DNA of 64,000 nucleotides, from the NCBI GenBank assembly GCA_003712125.1, contig RHLF01000001.1, positions 992,001-1,056,000 of the forward strand, given 5' to 3'. A program made the translations under genes and the position numbers. Positions 29,123-38,183 of the stretch are shown here, piece by piece (the stretch's first letter is position 1; the number at the start of each line of letters is the position of its first letter). The stretch comes from Allomuricauda sp. GTDB taxonomy: Bacteria; Bacteroidota; Bacteroidia; Flavobacteriales; Flavobacteriaceae. The notes under the pieces are model-generated. The model was not told the DNA's origin. It did no database searches and was given only the letters and a program-made list of their open reading frames with translations.

Positions 29123-30067
29123 CTAGGTAAATAACTGATTTTTATTCGGCAGGGCTTCAATGGCCCCAAATGCGGTTGTGGTAATGGCACCTGCTTTGTT
29201 TGCTAAGGCAACCATTTCTGTTAGAAGCGCAGCATCTTCAAAAACGGTTTTTATACTTGACAATTGAGAAATTTGATATAAAAGACAGCCAATAAAAGCA
29301 TCGCCTGCTCCGGTGGTGTCTATTGGATTTACTGGAATGCTGGGTACCGTTTTTTGAATTGTATCAGTGCTGACGAACGTTCCTTGACCGCCCAATGTGA
29401 CCGTAATTACTTGGCAACCCATTTCATGAAATTCTTTACAGGCTTCTTCAACCGTTGTTTTACCTGAAAGCAACAGGGCCTCTTCATGACTAAATTTACA
29501 TAGGTGTGATTTTTCAATATAGGGGAGACACTTTTTCACAAAGACCGCTTCATTGCCCTTCCAAAGATCAATGCGAAAATTTGGATCAAAGCTGATAAAA
29601 CAGTCTTTGGTTAGCGCATCAAATAGGTACCGGCCGTAGGCATCTTCAAGAGGACCTCCCAAAAGGGCTGTGGCCGCACCCAAATGAAGCATATTATTTT
29701 GCAACTGGTTCTTTACAGACGAATCATACTTTAGTTCTTGGTCAGCACCTCTGGCAAAAACGAAATCGCGTTCCCCATCCTTAGCCAATGAAACGAAGGC
29801 CAAGGTTGTAAAGGTGTCTGATTGATGTGCCATCGAGACATCCACATTTTCGTTCTTTAGCGCATTCAAAAGAAACTTTCCAAATGGATCATCACCCACA
29901 CATCCTATGAAACTACTTTTTCCACCCAACTTAGAAATGGCACAGGCTACATTGGCAGGGGCTCCTCCAGCTTTTTTGGTAAAATCATGGGCCTTTGATA
30001 AATCACTCCCCTGATTTTCGGCGACAAAATCAATAAGAAGTTCACCAATACAAAAAACTCTTGTCAT
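29123..30067 (-). CDS. PfkB family carbohydrate kinase (fructokinase-like)
   Basis: GELLIDFVAE, KKAGGAPANVACAISKLGG, PVNPIDTTGAGDAFIGCLLY. Confidence 0.92.
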   Translation of the reverse strand: MTRVFCIGELLIDFVAENQGSDLSKAHDFTKKAGGAPANVACAISKLGGKSSFIGCVGDDPFGKFLLNALKNENVDVSMAHQSDTFTTLAFVSLAKDGERDFVFARGADQELKYDSSVKNQLQNNMLHLGAATALLGGPLEDAYGRYLFDALTKDCFISFDPNFRIDLWKGNEAVFVKKCLPYIEKSHLCKFSHEEALLLSGKTTVEEACKEFHEMGCQVITVTLGGQGTFVSTDTIQKTVPSIPVNPIDTTGAGDAFIGCLLYQISQLSSIKTVFEDAALLTEMVALANKAGAITTTAFGAIEALPNKNQLFT

Positions 30068-30202
30068 GCACTACGATTGATTGAACAAGGTACGCAGAAA
30101 TCGAGGGGTTTTCCAAACTAATCCTTGGTGCTCCAGTATAAAGTTTACTTTAATTTTTCATTGGCCGTTTATATTGTATGTATCATTGTTCAAAATTTTA
30201 GC

Positions 30203-30928
30203 ATGCGAACATTAGTTATTGGTGATATACATTCTGGGCTAAAAGGCTTGGTTCAGGTTTTGGAGCGAGCGGGTATCAATGAAGATGATAAATTAATTTT
30301 TCTCGGAGATTACGTCGACTCTTGGAGTGAGGCCGTTGAGACCATCAATTTTCTAATCAAACTGAAAACCACACATGACTGCATTTTCATAAGAGGCAAC
30401 CATGATGAACTTTGTAGGGATTGGTTGCAAACAGGGAGAGACAATCCACAATGGTTGGCCCACGGAGGTATGGCTACTAAGGCATCCTATGAAAATACCG
30501 CTAAGGAAATCTGGGAACTTCACCTAGAGTTCTTCGCTGCTATGGAGAATTATTTTATTGACACAACCAACCGCTTGTACCTGCATGCCGGATTTACCAA
30601 CCTTAAAGGAGTTGGGTTTGAGTATTTTGATCAACTGTTTTATTGGGATAGAACCCTTTGGGAGTTGGCAAAATCCTTGAATCCCCTGTTGAAAGAAGGA
30701 GATGAGAACTATCCAAAAAGACTAACCCATTATCACGAGATTTTTATTGGGCACACCCCATTATCTAAGGTGGGGGTTGCGACTCCAGAAAATGGGGCGA
30801 ATGTTTGGAATGTTGATACTGGGGCAGCGTTTAAAGGACCGCTAACCATTATGGATGTCGAGACCAAAGAATTTTGGCAGAGCGACCCGGTGCATACCTT
30901 GTATGCAGGTGAAAAGGGAAGAAATTAA
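30203..30928 (+). CDS. Metallophosphoesterase / serine-threonine phosphatase-like protein
   Basis: VIGDIHSG, FLGDYVDSW, IRGNHDEL, IGHTPLS; start set at MRTLVIGDIHSG. Confidence 0.92.
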   Translation: MRTLVIGDIHSGLKGLVQVLERAGINEDDKLIFLGDYVDSWSEAVETINFLIKLKTTHDCIFIRGNHDELCRDWLQTGRDNPQWLAHGGMATKASYENTAKEIWELHLEFFAAMENYFIDTTNRLYLHAGFTNLKGVGFEYFDQLFYWDRTLWELAKSLNPLLKEGDENYPKRLTHYHEIFIGHTPLSKVGVATPENGANVWNVDTGAAFKGPLTIMDVETKEFWQSDPVHTLYAGEKGRN

Positions 30929-30958
30929 AAAGCCGACCCACAAGTAGATCGGCTTTTT
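30927..30958. terminator. Bidirectional rho-independent terminator
   Basis: Perfect 10-bp stem AAAAAGCCGA / TCGGCTTTTT between convergent genes. Confidence 0.85.
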
Positions 30959-30978
30959 GGTTTTCAGGTTGGGTAGTA

Positions 30979-31539
30979 TTAAAATTTTCCTGCCTTGTGC
31001 TCAGCTTGCCATTTGACCAATTTCTTCCATTGGCCTTTGTACGCCATTTTGGCTTGCATGGGCCAAGAAGCGGGATCGTGAATTCGGTAGCGATCTCCTC
31101 CTGTGTTCAGCACTTTTTGACATTTTGCCACAGACACCTCCGAAAGGGCCTTCCAAGTTTTTATCCCTTCGTTATGAAACAACCCTTCGATTTTAGGCCC
31201 GATTCCCTCAACAATTTTAAGGTCATCTTCTTTGATTCTTTTGCCGAAGGCGGCTTTTGCAGCGCTGGCATCAAAGGCTGCAGCACCCAATGAAGCGGTT
31301 GCTTTGGCCTTACTTGGGGCTTTGGCTGGTGCTTTTTTGGGTGCTGCGGTTGTCTTTTTAAGGCAAGCTTCCAAGTCTGCCTGTAATTTGGCGTTCTTGC
31401 TTTCAAGAGCGCGAAGCTCCTCAGCATTGTCTAATGTTTTGGCGCTGCCTCTTCCCCAAAAATACCCAAGGAGCCCACAAATAGCACCTACGAGTAGGGG
31501 TATCAACCAACACCAGATGTTCATATTTTCAAAATCCAT
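30979..31539 (-). CDS. Membrane-anchored helix-hairpin-helix (Fen1-like) domain protein
   Basis: N-terminal TM, coiled coil, Ala/Pro/Lys linker, HhH motif LKIVEGIGPKIEGLFHNEGIKTWKALSE. Confidence 0.72.
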   Translation of the reverse strand: MDFENMNIWCWLIPLLVGAICGLLGYFWGRGSAKTLDNAEELRALESKNAKLQADLEACLKKTTAAPKKAPAKAPSKAKATASLGAAAFDASAAKAAFGKRIKEDDLKIVEGIGPKIEGLFHNEGIKTWKALSEVSVAKCQKVLNTGGDRYRIHDPASWPMQAKMAYKGQWKKLVKWQAEHKAGKF

Positions 31540-31564
31540 GTTTCGTTCTTTTATAGTTATCCAA

Positions 31565-32476
31565 TTAGTTTAATGTCACAACAACCCTTCGGTTTTGGGC
31601 CTTACCTTCTTCAGTGGTATTGGAAGCAATAGGGTCGTCGGGACCCGCTGAGGAGGAATTTACCTTCGATGCCAAAATTCCGTTACGAATCAGATAAGCC
31701 TTTGCAAAATCTGCCCGTTCCTGGCCCAAAGCAATATTGGCCGCTCTATTTCCCGTGTTGTCGGTATGTCCAATAACTTCACAGGAAGCATCATCTACTT
31801 TGTCAAGATACCGTGAAATATTCGCGATTTTTTCCCGCTGCGCTGCAGTTAATGCAATTGCGGTTTGGCCGGTTTCAAAATACAATACCAAGGGGTCGGC
31901 TTTAATCTTATCATAAAGCGCCTTAAGCAATACATCCGAATCGTTATTCCTTTCCTTAATTTCGAATGCTACCGCACCATGGTACATAGACTCCCTAGCA
32001 ACCATATCATCCTTCAACATACCCATGGTATTTATTTGCCTAGAAGGTATGCCACTGCTAACGAAATGATTTTTTACCGAGTTGGCCCGTGCAATTCCCA
32101 AGTCAGGATATGCAGAACTATTTTCCTCTGATGTGCTGAAATATCCTGTAATATTGATGACTCGATCCCCATGTTGTGCTAAATAGGACCTCAATGTATC
32201 AACGCCTTTTTTCAATTCTTCAGAAAGCGGCATTATAAATGAAGGAGAAGAACTATTGAAATTAAAGTTGTCGTTCACCTCGAAAGAAAAATCATCGGTA
32301 CTAACAGCAAATGGAAATGACGTTGCCTTAGGTTCGATTTCAGCACTGACTTTTTCTTTGAGGGGTTCAGTTTCAGTTGGCGCATCTTTACACCAACTGC
32401 AACAAGTGCAATAGAAGTAAATTCCTATCAAAATGGTCATTCCCATACCAAATAGATAGGCAAGATTTCTAGCCAT
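31565..32476 (-). CDS. OmpA family protein, probably two tandem OmpA-like domains
   Basis: C-terminal OmpA motif CEVIGHTDNTGNRAANIALGQERADFAKAYLIRNGI..AQNRRVVVTL; N-terminal TM with CTCCSWC; degenerate upstream repeat INITGYFSTSEE...LGIARANSVKNHFVSSGI. Confidence 0.85.
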   Translation of the reverse strand: MARNLAYLFGMGMTILIGIYFYCTCCSWCKDAPTETEPLKEKVSAEIEPKATSFPFAVSTDDFSFEVNDNFNFNSSSPSFIMPLSEELKKGVDTLRSYLAQHGDRVINITGYFSTSEENSSAYPDLGIARANSVKNHFVSSGIPSRQINTMGMLKDDMVARESMYHGAVAFEIKERNNDSDVLLKALYDKIKADPLVLYFETGQTAIALTAAQREKIANISRYLDKVDDASCEVIGHTDNTGNRAANIALGQERADFAKAYLIRNGILASKVNSSSAGPDDPIASNTTEEGKAQNRRVVVTLN

Positions 32477-32690
32477 GTCAAAAAGTGATTAGTGTTACGA
32501 CATACAAAGTATTAAAAATCTTAGAAAAAAGTTAAAAAAGGCGTTCAAATGCACGTTTTGGGCCAATATCATTGCCAAATGGAGCTATTCATGCACTTTT
32601 TTTAAAAACAGGAAATGGAACAAATGGTGCCAATTATACACTTTTGCCTACCAATTGTAAGCATCACTTACCAATAATGTTAAATAATAA

Positions 32691-32743
32691 GGAACTTAGA
32701 CGAAACTATTGGATAGACACCCTGTTTCGCCCGACAAAGTTCC
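32691..32743. other. Intergenic inverted-repeat element (candidate structured RNA)
   Basis: GGAACTT/AAGTTCC (7 bp) enclosing CGAAAC/GTTTCG (6 bp) in the ompA-ALDH intergenic region. Confidence 0.45.
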
Positions 32744-32795
32744 GGCATTGAAATGGGGTCGACAGAATTTAAGTTTGAGTTAGTTAAGTTGGTTT

Positions 32796-32832
32796 AAAAC
32801 CGTTGCACTTGGTAGGTGGCAGCGGTTTTTTT
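32796..32832. terminator. Rho-independent terminator-like hairpin
   Basis: AAAACCGTTGC / GCAGCGGTTTT stem (one G-U), T-run on + strand. Confidence 0.7.
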
Positions 32833-34384
32833 ATAAATCAAATTTTATGCCTTGGGCCAAGGGCAGCTCCGTGGTGTAATTAATGGTATTGGTCTGCCTA
32901 CGCATGTAGATTTTCCAAGCGTCTGAACCGCTTTCACGACCACCACCGGTTTCCTTTTCCCCTCCAAAGGCGCCCCCAATTTCTGCACCGGAGGTTCCTA
33001 TGTTGACGTTGGCGATACCGCAATCACTTCCAGCCGCTGATAAAAAGCGTTCGGCTTCCCGAAGATTATTGGTCATTACTGCAGAAGAAAGACCTTGGAC
33101 AACAGCGTTTTGCTGTTCAATCGCATTCTCAATGTCACCTGAGTATTTAAGTAAATACAAGATCGGGGCAAAAGTTTCTTCCTGTACGATATCAAAGGAA
33201 TTTTCTGCCTCAACAATGGCGGGTTTCACATAGCAACCACTTTCAAAACCATCCCCAGAAAATACTTTTCCTTCAACTAAAATAGAACCGCCCTCTTCTT
33301 GCACTTTTTTCAGCGCATTTTGATACATGGCCACCGCATCGGTGTCGATAAGGGGGCCTACATGATTACTCTCATCAAGGGGGTTCCCGATTTTCAATTG
33401 TCCGTAGGCGTCTACCAAAGCATTTTTGACATTGTCATAAACAGATTCATGAATGATCAACCTACGCGTTGAGGTACACCGCTGTCCGGCAGTACCCACA
33501 GCACCAAAAACTGCACCTATGACGGTCATTTTGATATCGGCATCGGGTGTCACAATTATCGCATTGTTGCCTCCAAGTTCGAGTAGCGATTTCCCCAATC
33601 GGGCTGCAACAGCTTGAGCCACAATTTTCCCCATACGAATCGATCCTGTAGCTGACACCAAGGGTACGCGTTTATCATGGGTCATATACTCGCCTACATG
33701 GTAATCACCATTGATCAAGCATGAAATACCTTCTGGCAGGTTATTTTCGCGCAACACCTCCGCAATTATATTTTGACAAGCCACCCCACAAAGCGGAGTT
33801 TTTTCAGAGGGTTTCCATACACACACATCGCCACACACCCATGCAAGGGCAGTGTTCCAGGCCCATACGGCAACTGGAAAGTTGAAGGCAGAAATAATAC
33901 CTACAACACCTAAGGGGTGGTATTGCTCATACATGCGATGTCCGGGTCGTTCTGAATGCATTGTGAGTCCATGCAATTGTCTGGATAGCCCTACAGCAAA
34001 ATCGCAGATGTCAATCATTTCCTGAACCTCACCCAATCCTTCTTGGTACGATTTTCCCATTTCATAAGACACCAACTTGCCGAGGGGTTCTTTGAGTTCC
34101 CGTAGTTTCTCTCCGAATTGTCTGACCATTTCCCCCCGTTGTGGTGCGGGAATAGAGCGCCATTCTTTAAAAGCTTTGCCAGCTGCTGAAAGCACTTCTT
34201 CGTAGTCCTCTTTTGTTGTACTGGTCACTTTTCCAATAAGTTGGCCATCAACCGGCGAGTACGATTCGATTAATTCTCCGGAGCCAAAAGTATTGGAACC
34301 GGTTGAAGTGCCCTTGTTTACATCTTGTAACCCTAGTTTTTTTAGAGCGTTTTCCATATCAAAGGCCGCGGCAATTGCTGTCAT
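32831..34384 (-). CDS. Aldehyde dehydrogenase, ALDH7-like (alpha-aminoadipic semialdehyde dehydrogenase type)
   Basis: FNFPVAVWAWNTALA, LLELGGNNAIIV, GAVGTAGQRCTSTRRL, EETFAPILYL, GTSGAEIGGAFGGEKETGGGRESGSDAWK. Confidence 0.9.
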   Translation of the reverse strand: MTAIAAAFDMENALKKLGLQDVNKGTSTGSNTFGSGELIESYSPVDGQLIGKVTSTTKEDYEEVLSAAGKAFKEWRSIPAPQRGEMVRQFGEKLRELKEPLGKLVSYEMGKSYQEGLGEVQEMIDICDFAVGLSRQLHGLTMHSERPGHRMYEQYHPLGVVGIISAFNFPVAVWAWNTALAWVCGDVCVWKPSEKTPLCGVACQNIIAEVLRENNLPEGISCLINGDYHVGEYMTHDKRVPLVSATGSIRMGKIVAQAVAARLGKSLLELGGNNAIIVTPDADIKMTVIGAVFGAVGTAGQRCTSTRRLIIHESVYDNVKNALVDAYGQLKIGNPLDESNHVGPLIDTDAVAMYQNALKKVQEEGGSILVEGKVFSGDGFESGCYVKPAIVEAENSFDIVQEETFAPILYLLKYSGDIENAIEQQNAVVQGLSSAVMTNNLREAERFLSAAGSDCGIANVNIGTSGAEIGGAFGGEKETGGGRESGSDAWKIYMRRQTNTINYTTELPLAQGIKFDL

Positions 34385-34461
34385 TTATAACTTTTTTTGA
34401 AGGTTTTGTTAGAAACTTGACAAAACTACAAAGATTAACCGTTTTGAGCGAAAGATGTCGC

Positions 34462-34836
34462 TTAGGAATTTAAGGCGAGAAGCAGGAAAACAATTCCGAG
34501 AAGCGCTGGCAGACCTTGCACAAAAAATATTTTCTTGGATGCTGTCATTGCACCATAAATACCTGCCACCAAAACACAGCCCATAAAGAAAAGTGCAATA
34601 TTGATCGACCACACCGAATCTGAAATCAAAAGTGACCAGATTAGCCCTGCGGCCAAAAAGCCATTGTATAATCCTTGATTGGCTGCTAGGGCCTTCGTCG
34701 GTTCGAAAAGGTGGTCTGGAAAATTCTTGAATACTTTTTTGGCACGGGTTGTCCAAGCAAACATTTCTAACCATAGAAAGTAGCAGTGCAATAGGGCAAC
34801 CAGGACAATAAAAATTTTAGCGATTATCAGTATCAT
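34462..34836 (-). CDS. DUF1304 family membrane protein
   Basis: LHCYFLWLEMFAWTT ... NQGLYNGFLAAGL; four TM segments. Confidence 0.85.
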   Translation of the reverse strand: MILIIAKIFIVLVALLHCYFLWLEMFAWTTRAKKVFKNFPDHLFEPTKALAANQGLYNGFLAAGLIWSLLISDSVWSINIALFFMGCVLVAGIYGAMTASKKIFFVQGLPALLGIVFLLLALNS

Positions 34837-35372
34837 TTTGGTGAAAAATAACGTGGGTCTACAGGCATAACGGTGCCACAATTCGTACAGGTTCGGAGAA
34901 CATCCGAACTATAAAAATGCTCAAAATGCTTTAAAAAGTCCTTTTCAATATCTTCCAAGGTAAAATAGGCCTCGTATAATTTGTGGTTGCAATTGTCACA
35001 AAACCAAAGCAAACCATCATCAACTTTCATATCGGCTCGTTTACGTTCAACCACCAGACCAATTGACCCTTCGTGGCGTACGGGCGAGTGGGGTACTTTG
35101 GCTGGGTGGAGGTACATGTCACCGGGGCCCAGTTTCATGGTCTTTTTCTCTCCATCTTCTTGTATATGAATTTCAATAGTGCCTTCCAATTGATAGAACA
35201 GCTCTTCGGTTTCATTGTAATGGTAATCCTTCCGGGCGTTGGGCCCCGCAACGATCATTACAATATAATCACCTGCATCTTTGTAAAGGTTTTTGTTGCC
35301 AACCGGTGGTTTCAGTGTATCCCTGTGCTCTGAAATCCATTCCTGAAGATTAAAAGGTGCTTTGATTGGCAT
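34833..35372 (-). CDS. nbaC: 3-hydroxyanthranilate 3,4-dioxygenase
   Basis: Cupin GPNARKDYHYNETEELFYQLEG, GDMYLHPAKVPHSPVRHEGSIGLVVER; C-terminal paired CxxC (CDNC, CTNC). Confidence 0.92.
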   Translation of the reverse strand: MPIKAPFNLQEWISEHRDTLKPPVGNKNLYKDAGDYIVMIVAGPNARKDYHYNETEELFYQLEGTIEIHIQEDGEKKTMKLGPGDMYLHPAKVPHSPVRHEGSIGLVVERKRADMKVDDGLLWFCDNCNHKLYEAYFTLEDIEKDFLKHFEHFYSSDVLRTCTNCGTVMPVDPRYFSPK

Positions 35373-35414
35373 TCCATGTTTTTTTGAAAGGTACAAATGC
35401 AACCATTAAATACC

Positions 35415-35440
35415 AAGAAAAAGACCCGCCGAAGCGGGCC
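35415..35440 (-). terminator. Rho-independent terminator with UUCG tetraloop
   Basis: On - strand CCCGC-TTCG-GCGGG then TCTTTTTC, downstream of the CAP gene. Confidence 0.8.
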
Positions 35441-35481
35441 TTGATCAACCAATACGTATTTAAAACTAAAATTTAAAGCGT

Positions 35482-35991
35482 CTATTTTTTATAGAAAATC
35501 TGGGTATAATATAAGGTTCCGTCCTGCGCTTCTCGTGCAGTTATTGAACTATGCGTGAAATCCCCTTCAATTGTGCTTCTATGCGAAGGACTCGCCAACC
35601 AGGCTGTCACAACTTCTTCGGCGGTACTATAGTTCTTGGCAACATTCTCAGCAACTGCTGCGGCGTTGGTTTTTTCACTGACATTGGCTGCCCGTGCATT
35701 GAAATTATCGTGGCTTAACTTTCCTTCATTAATCATATACATCGTATGTCCTTCGGCATCAATGTAGGCTTCATTACCAAATTGCAAGGTATTCAGGTTT
35801 TGAGATGCTCTATAATCATTCACAGCTGCAAGCACTTCGTTCTCAAAGGCCGTAGCGGTCAAGGAAACCTCTTCTGTGATTTGTTGGTTGTCTTCCGTGA
35901 AAAGTGATTGTTCTTCCTGTATGTCCGTTTGTGAACAAGAAGCTGTCAAGATCAGCAGTAGGAAAGTAGCAAGGGGGAATTTTACTTTCAT
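35482..35991 (-). CDS. CAP (SCP/PR1) domain lipoprotein
   Basis: Lipobox LLILTASCSQ; HTMYMINEGKLSHDNFNARA, AENVAKNYSTAEEVVTAWLASPSHRSTIEGDFTH. Confidence 0.9.
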   Translation of the reverse strand: MKVKFPLATFLLLILTASCSQTDIQEEQSLFTEDNQQITEEVSLTATAFENEVLAAVNDYRASQNLNTLQFGNEAYIDAEGHTMYMINEGKLSHDNFNARAANVSEKTNAAAVAENVAKNYSTAEEVVTAWLASPSHRSTIEGDFTHSSITAREAQDGTLYYTQIFYKK

Positions 35992-36256
35992 TTCAAATGT
36001 ATTGTTGGTTTAATCTTGAAGCAAAACTACATTCGACCTGCCCCTTGGACACCAAAATGACCTCAAACCCTTAAAATTCTCGTTGAGCGGTAAGGTTCTT
36101 GAACAATGGGGTCAATCGACGAATGGCAACCATTCATTCATCCCAATTATCATGGATTTTATGGATGAAAATGCCCTTAATCTGAAATGAAAAACCATTT
36201 GACGGGGTTCTTGGAATCGACCAATAGGGCAATGGTCAAAATACCCGATAAGATAC

Positions 36257-36736
36257 CTACCTAAAAAAGATTTGGGTATAAAAAAGACTTCCTGTTTCTG
36301 TTTTTTTGACACTTATCGCCATATGGGTAAAGTTGCCCTCCAGATTGGCGCGATGGGGTGCACTATTCACCCAACCTTCGAGGGCGGTTTCTGCAGTCAA
36401 ATAATCTTTGGCCACATTTTCAGCAACTTCCTTAGCCTGGGTCTCTGATGCTATGCTAGACGCTCTTGAGCTAAAATTATCGTGGCTCAAACTTCCTTTG
36501 GCAATCATGTAGTCATTATGTGCGTTTGCATAATTATATGCGATGGGGTCAAATTGGACCGAAGCCAGACCATTGGATTGCCGATATTCGTTTGTCAACC
36601 GCATCAATTCAGCTTCCAGTTCCAAGACGTTAAAGGTTTCCAAGGCCACCTGATCATCTATTGATTCTTCCGAACAGGAAACCAACATCAAAAATGATAT
36701 AAGAAATACATTACGAATAAAAACTGCCACTTTCAT
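36257..36736 (-). CDS. CAP (SCP/PR1) domain lipoprotein, paralogue of preceding gene
   Basis: Lipobox FLMLVSCSEE; HNDYMIAKGSLSHDNFSSRASS, AENVAKDYLTAETALEGWVNSAPHRANLEGNFTH. Confidence 0.9.
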   Translation of the reverse strand: MKVAVFIRNVFLISFLMLVSCSEESIDDQVALETFNVLELEAELMRLTNEYRQSNGLASVQFDPIAYNYANAHNDYMIAKGSLSHDNFSSRASSIASETQAKEVAENVAKDYLTAETALEGWVNSAPHRANLEGNFTHMAISVKKTETGSLFYTQIFFR

Positions 36737-36876
36737 ATACTGTTCTTTACAGGCAGTTCAATTGCTAAGTTTGGGGAACTTATTTCAAATAAGGTAGAGG
36801 CAAGGATATGGATTTAGAGGGTATCCAACCTATTTTTTTCGGTATGTTGGTGTATTTCGCAGAAGAACGACAAAAA

Positions 36877-37383
36877 CTATGGATTTTCTTGGTCGGGAGA
36901 TTCCTCCTTAATTACCAAACTAAACACAAAAGCCCCAATTTCTTTGATGGGCTCATAGAAAATGGATTCTTTTTTGGTGCTCTCATTGATGAAGGTGAAT
37001 GATTTGGTCGCTTTATCAAAAAAAATCAGCACAGCCCCTAAAATGATAGCAACTTTCAAGGCACCAAAAATGGCTCCAGCTATTTTATTAAGTAGCCCCA
37101 ACATTGCAAAATCAGCAACTTTTGTCAAGAATTTTCCAGCCAAATGAACGGCCATTACAATGACCACAAAAGTGACAATAAAGGCGGTGATTTTTATGTA
37201 GCGCTCATTCCAATCCATGTTTTGGGAGAGGTAGTCACCGGCGATGTATGAAAAATGGATCGAACCGTAAATACCTGCTATTAACGCAACCAATGAGGCA
37301 ATTTCAACAAAAAGGCCATTTTTTAGCCCCTTGTATAGTCCCCAGACCAGAAGAATTCCAAGTACAATGTCTAAAAAACTCAT
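36877..37383 (-). CDS. CvpA family protein
   Basis: MSFLDIVLGILLVWGLYKGLKNGLFVEIASLVALIAGIYGS, multi-TM. Confidence 0.88.
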   Translation of the reverse strand: MSFLDIVLGILLVWGLYKGLKNGLFVEIASLVALIAGIYGSIHFSYIAGDYLSQNMDWNERYIKITAFIVTFVVIVMAVHLAGKFLTKVADFAMLGLLNKIAGAIFGALKVAIILGAVLIFFDKATKSFTFINESTKKESIFYEPIKEIGAFVFSLVIKEESPDQENP

Positions 37384-37427
37384 AGATGCGCTTTGCGCAA
37401 ATATATGGCTTTGGTTAGAATGCCGTT

Positions 37428-37682
37428 TTAATCGATACTCCCGCTATCGTTAGCACCCGCTTCCGATTTGGCTTTTAATAAGGCGAAAAAATAGGTTTGG
37501 ATGTAAAGCAGTAATTGAATAAAAATTAATAGAAGGGCTAATGAAAGGGTAAGCCAGGGAGGCGTATTCAACGCTAACAAAAGTATGCACAATGATAAAA
37601 TGCCAAGGGTTACCAACAATTGTTCGTTAACCGAACGCTTTAGTCGTCGCCAAGTTGTTTTTGTTTTGATGTTATTCGGCAT
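37428..37682 (-). CDS. Small two-TM membrane protein, unknown function
   Basis: 84-aa ORF with two hydrophobic segments, no overlapping better ORF. Confidence 0.5.
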   Translation of the reverse strand: MPNNIKTKTTWRRLKRSVNEQLLVTLGILSLCILLLALNTPPWLTLSLALLLIFIQLLLYIQTYFFALLKAKSEAGANDSGSID

Positions 37683-37826
37683 GGTCTAGTTTTTCAATGG
37701 AATTTATGGGTCAAAGAAAAAAAGAGTTGTTGAATTTCAATCGAGGTATTGTATAGAAGGCCCTATTTGTAATGTACTTGGTAGAATTTTTTATAAAACC
37801 CTGAACAGGATTTATCTTTGAACCCA

Positions 37827-38183
37827 ATGGCAAGGGACAAAGAATTAAAGGATCGGTGGGAATTATTAGTCCAAAAGTTAAGCGATGCCTTTGCCGATGG
37901 GGACAAGCTTGATCTTGAGGGCATCATTTATCTGGTGGGTGTACAGGAGCTGGGGCAATTACACCGTAACTTTAAAAAAGATGAGAAGGTAAATTTAATG
38001 CACATAGCCATTTGCCGACTTCTTGAGCCCTATGGATATTATGAATTTGATTTCTTTGATGCTGATGGATGGCCCCATTACAAAATCAATGAACAACTGC
38101 CATCCCTTAAATCAGGAGAACAGTCTGTATTGATGAAGGAGGCCTTGGTCAATTATTTTTTAGAAAAGAAATACATCAATTAA
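37827..38183 (+). CDS. Conserved hypothetical protein
   Basis: ORF MARDKELKDRWELLVQKL... with TAnnTTTG promoter motif immediately upstream; overlaps next ORF start. Confidence 0.7.
   Translation: MARDKELKDRWELLVQKLSDAFADGDKLDLEGIIYLVGVQELGQLHRNFKKDEKVNLMHIAICRLLEPYGYYEFDFFDADGWPHYKINEQLPSLKSGEQSVLMKEALVNYFLEKKYIN

Noticed and set aside
36112-36312. 66-aa minus-strand ORF between the two CAP genes
   Set aside because: Overlaps the 3' end of the second CAP gene in another frame; no signal or motif.
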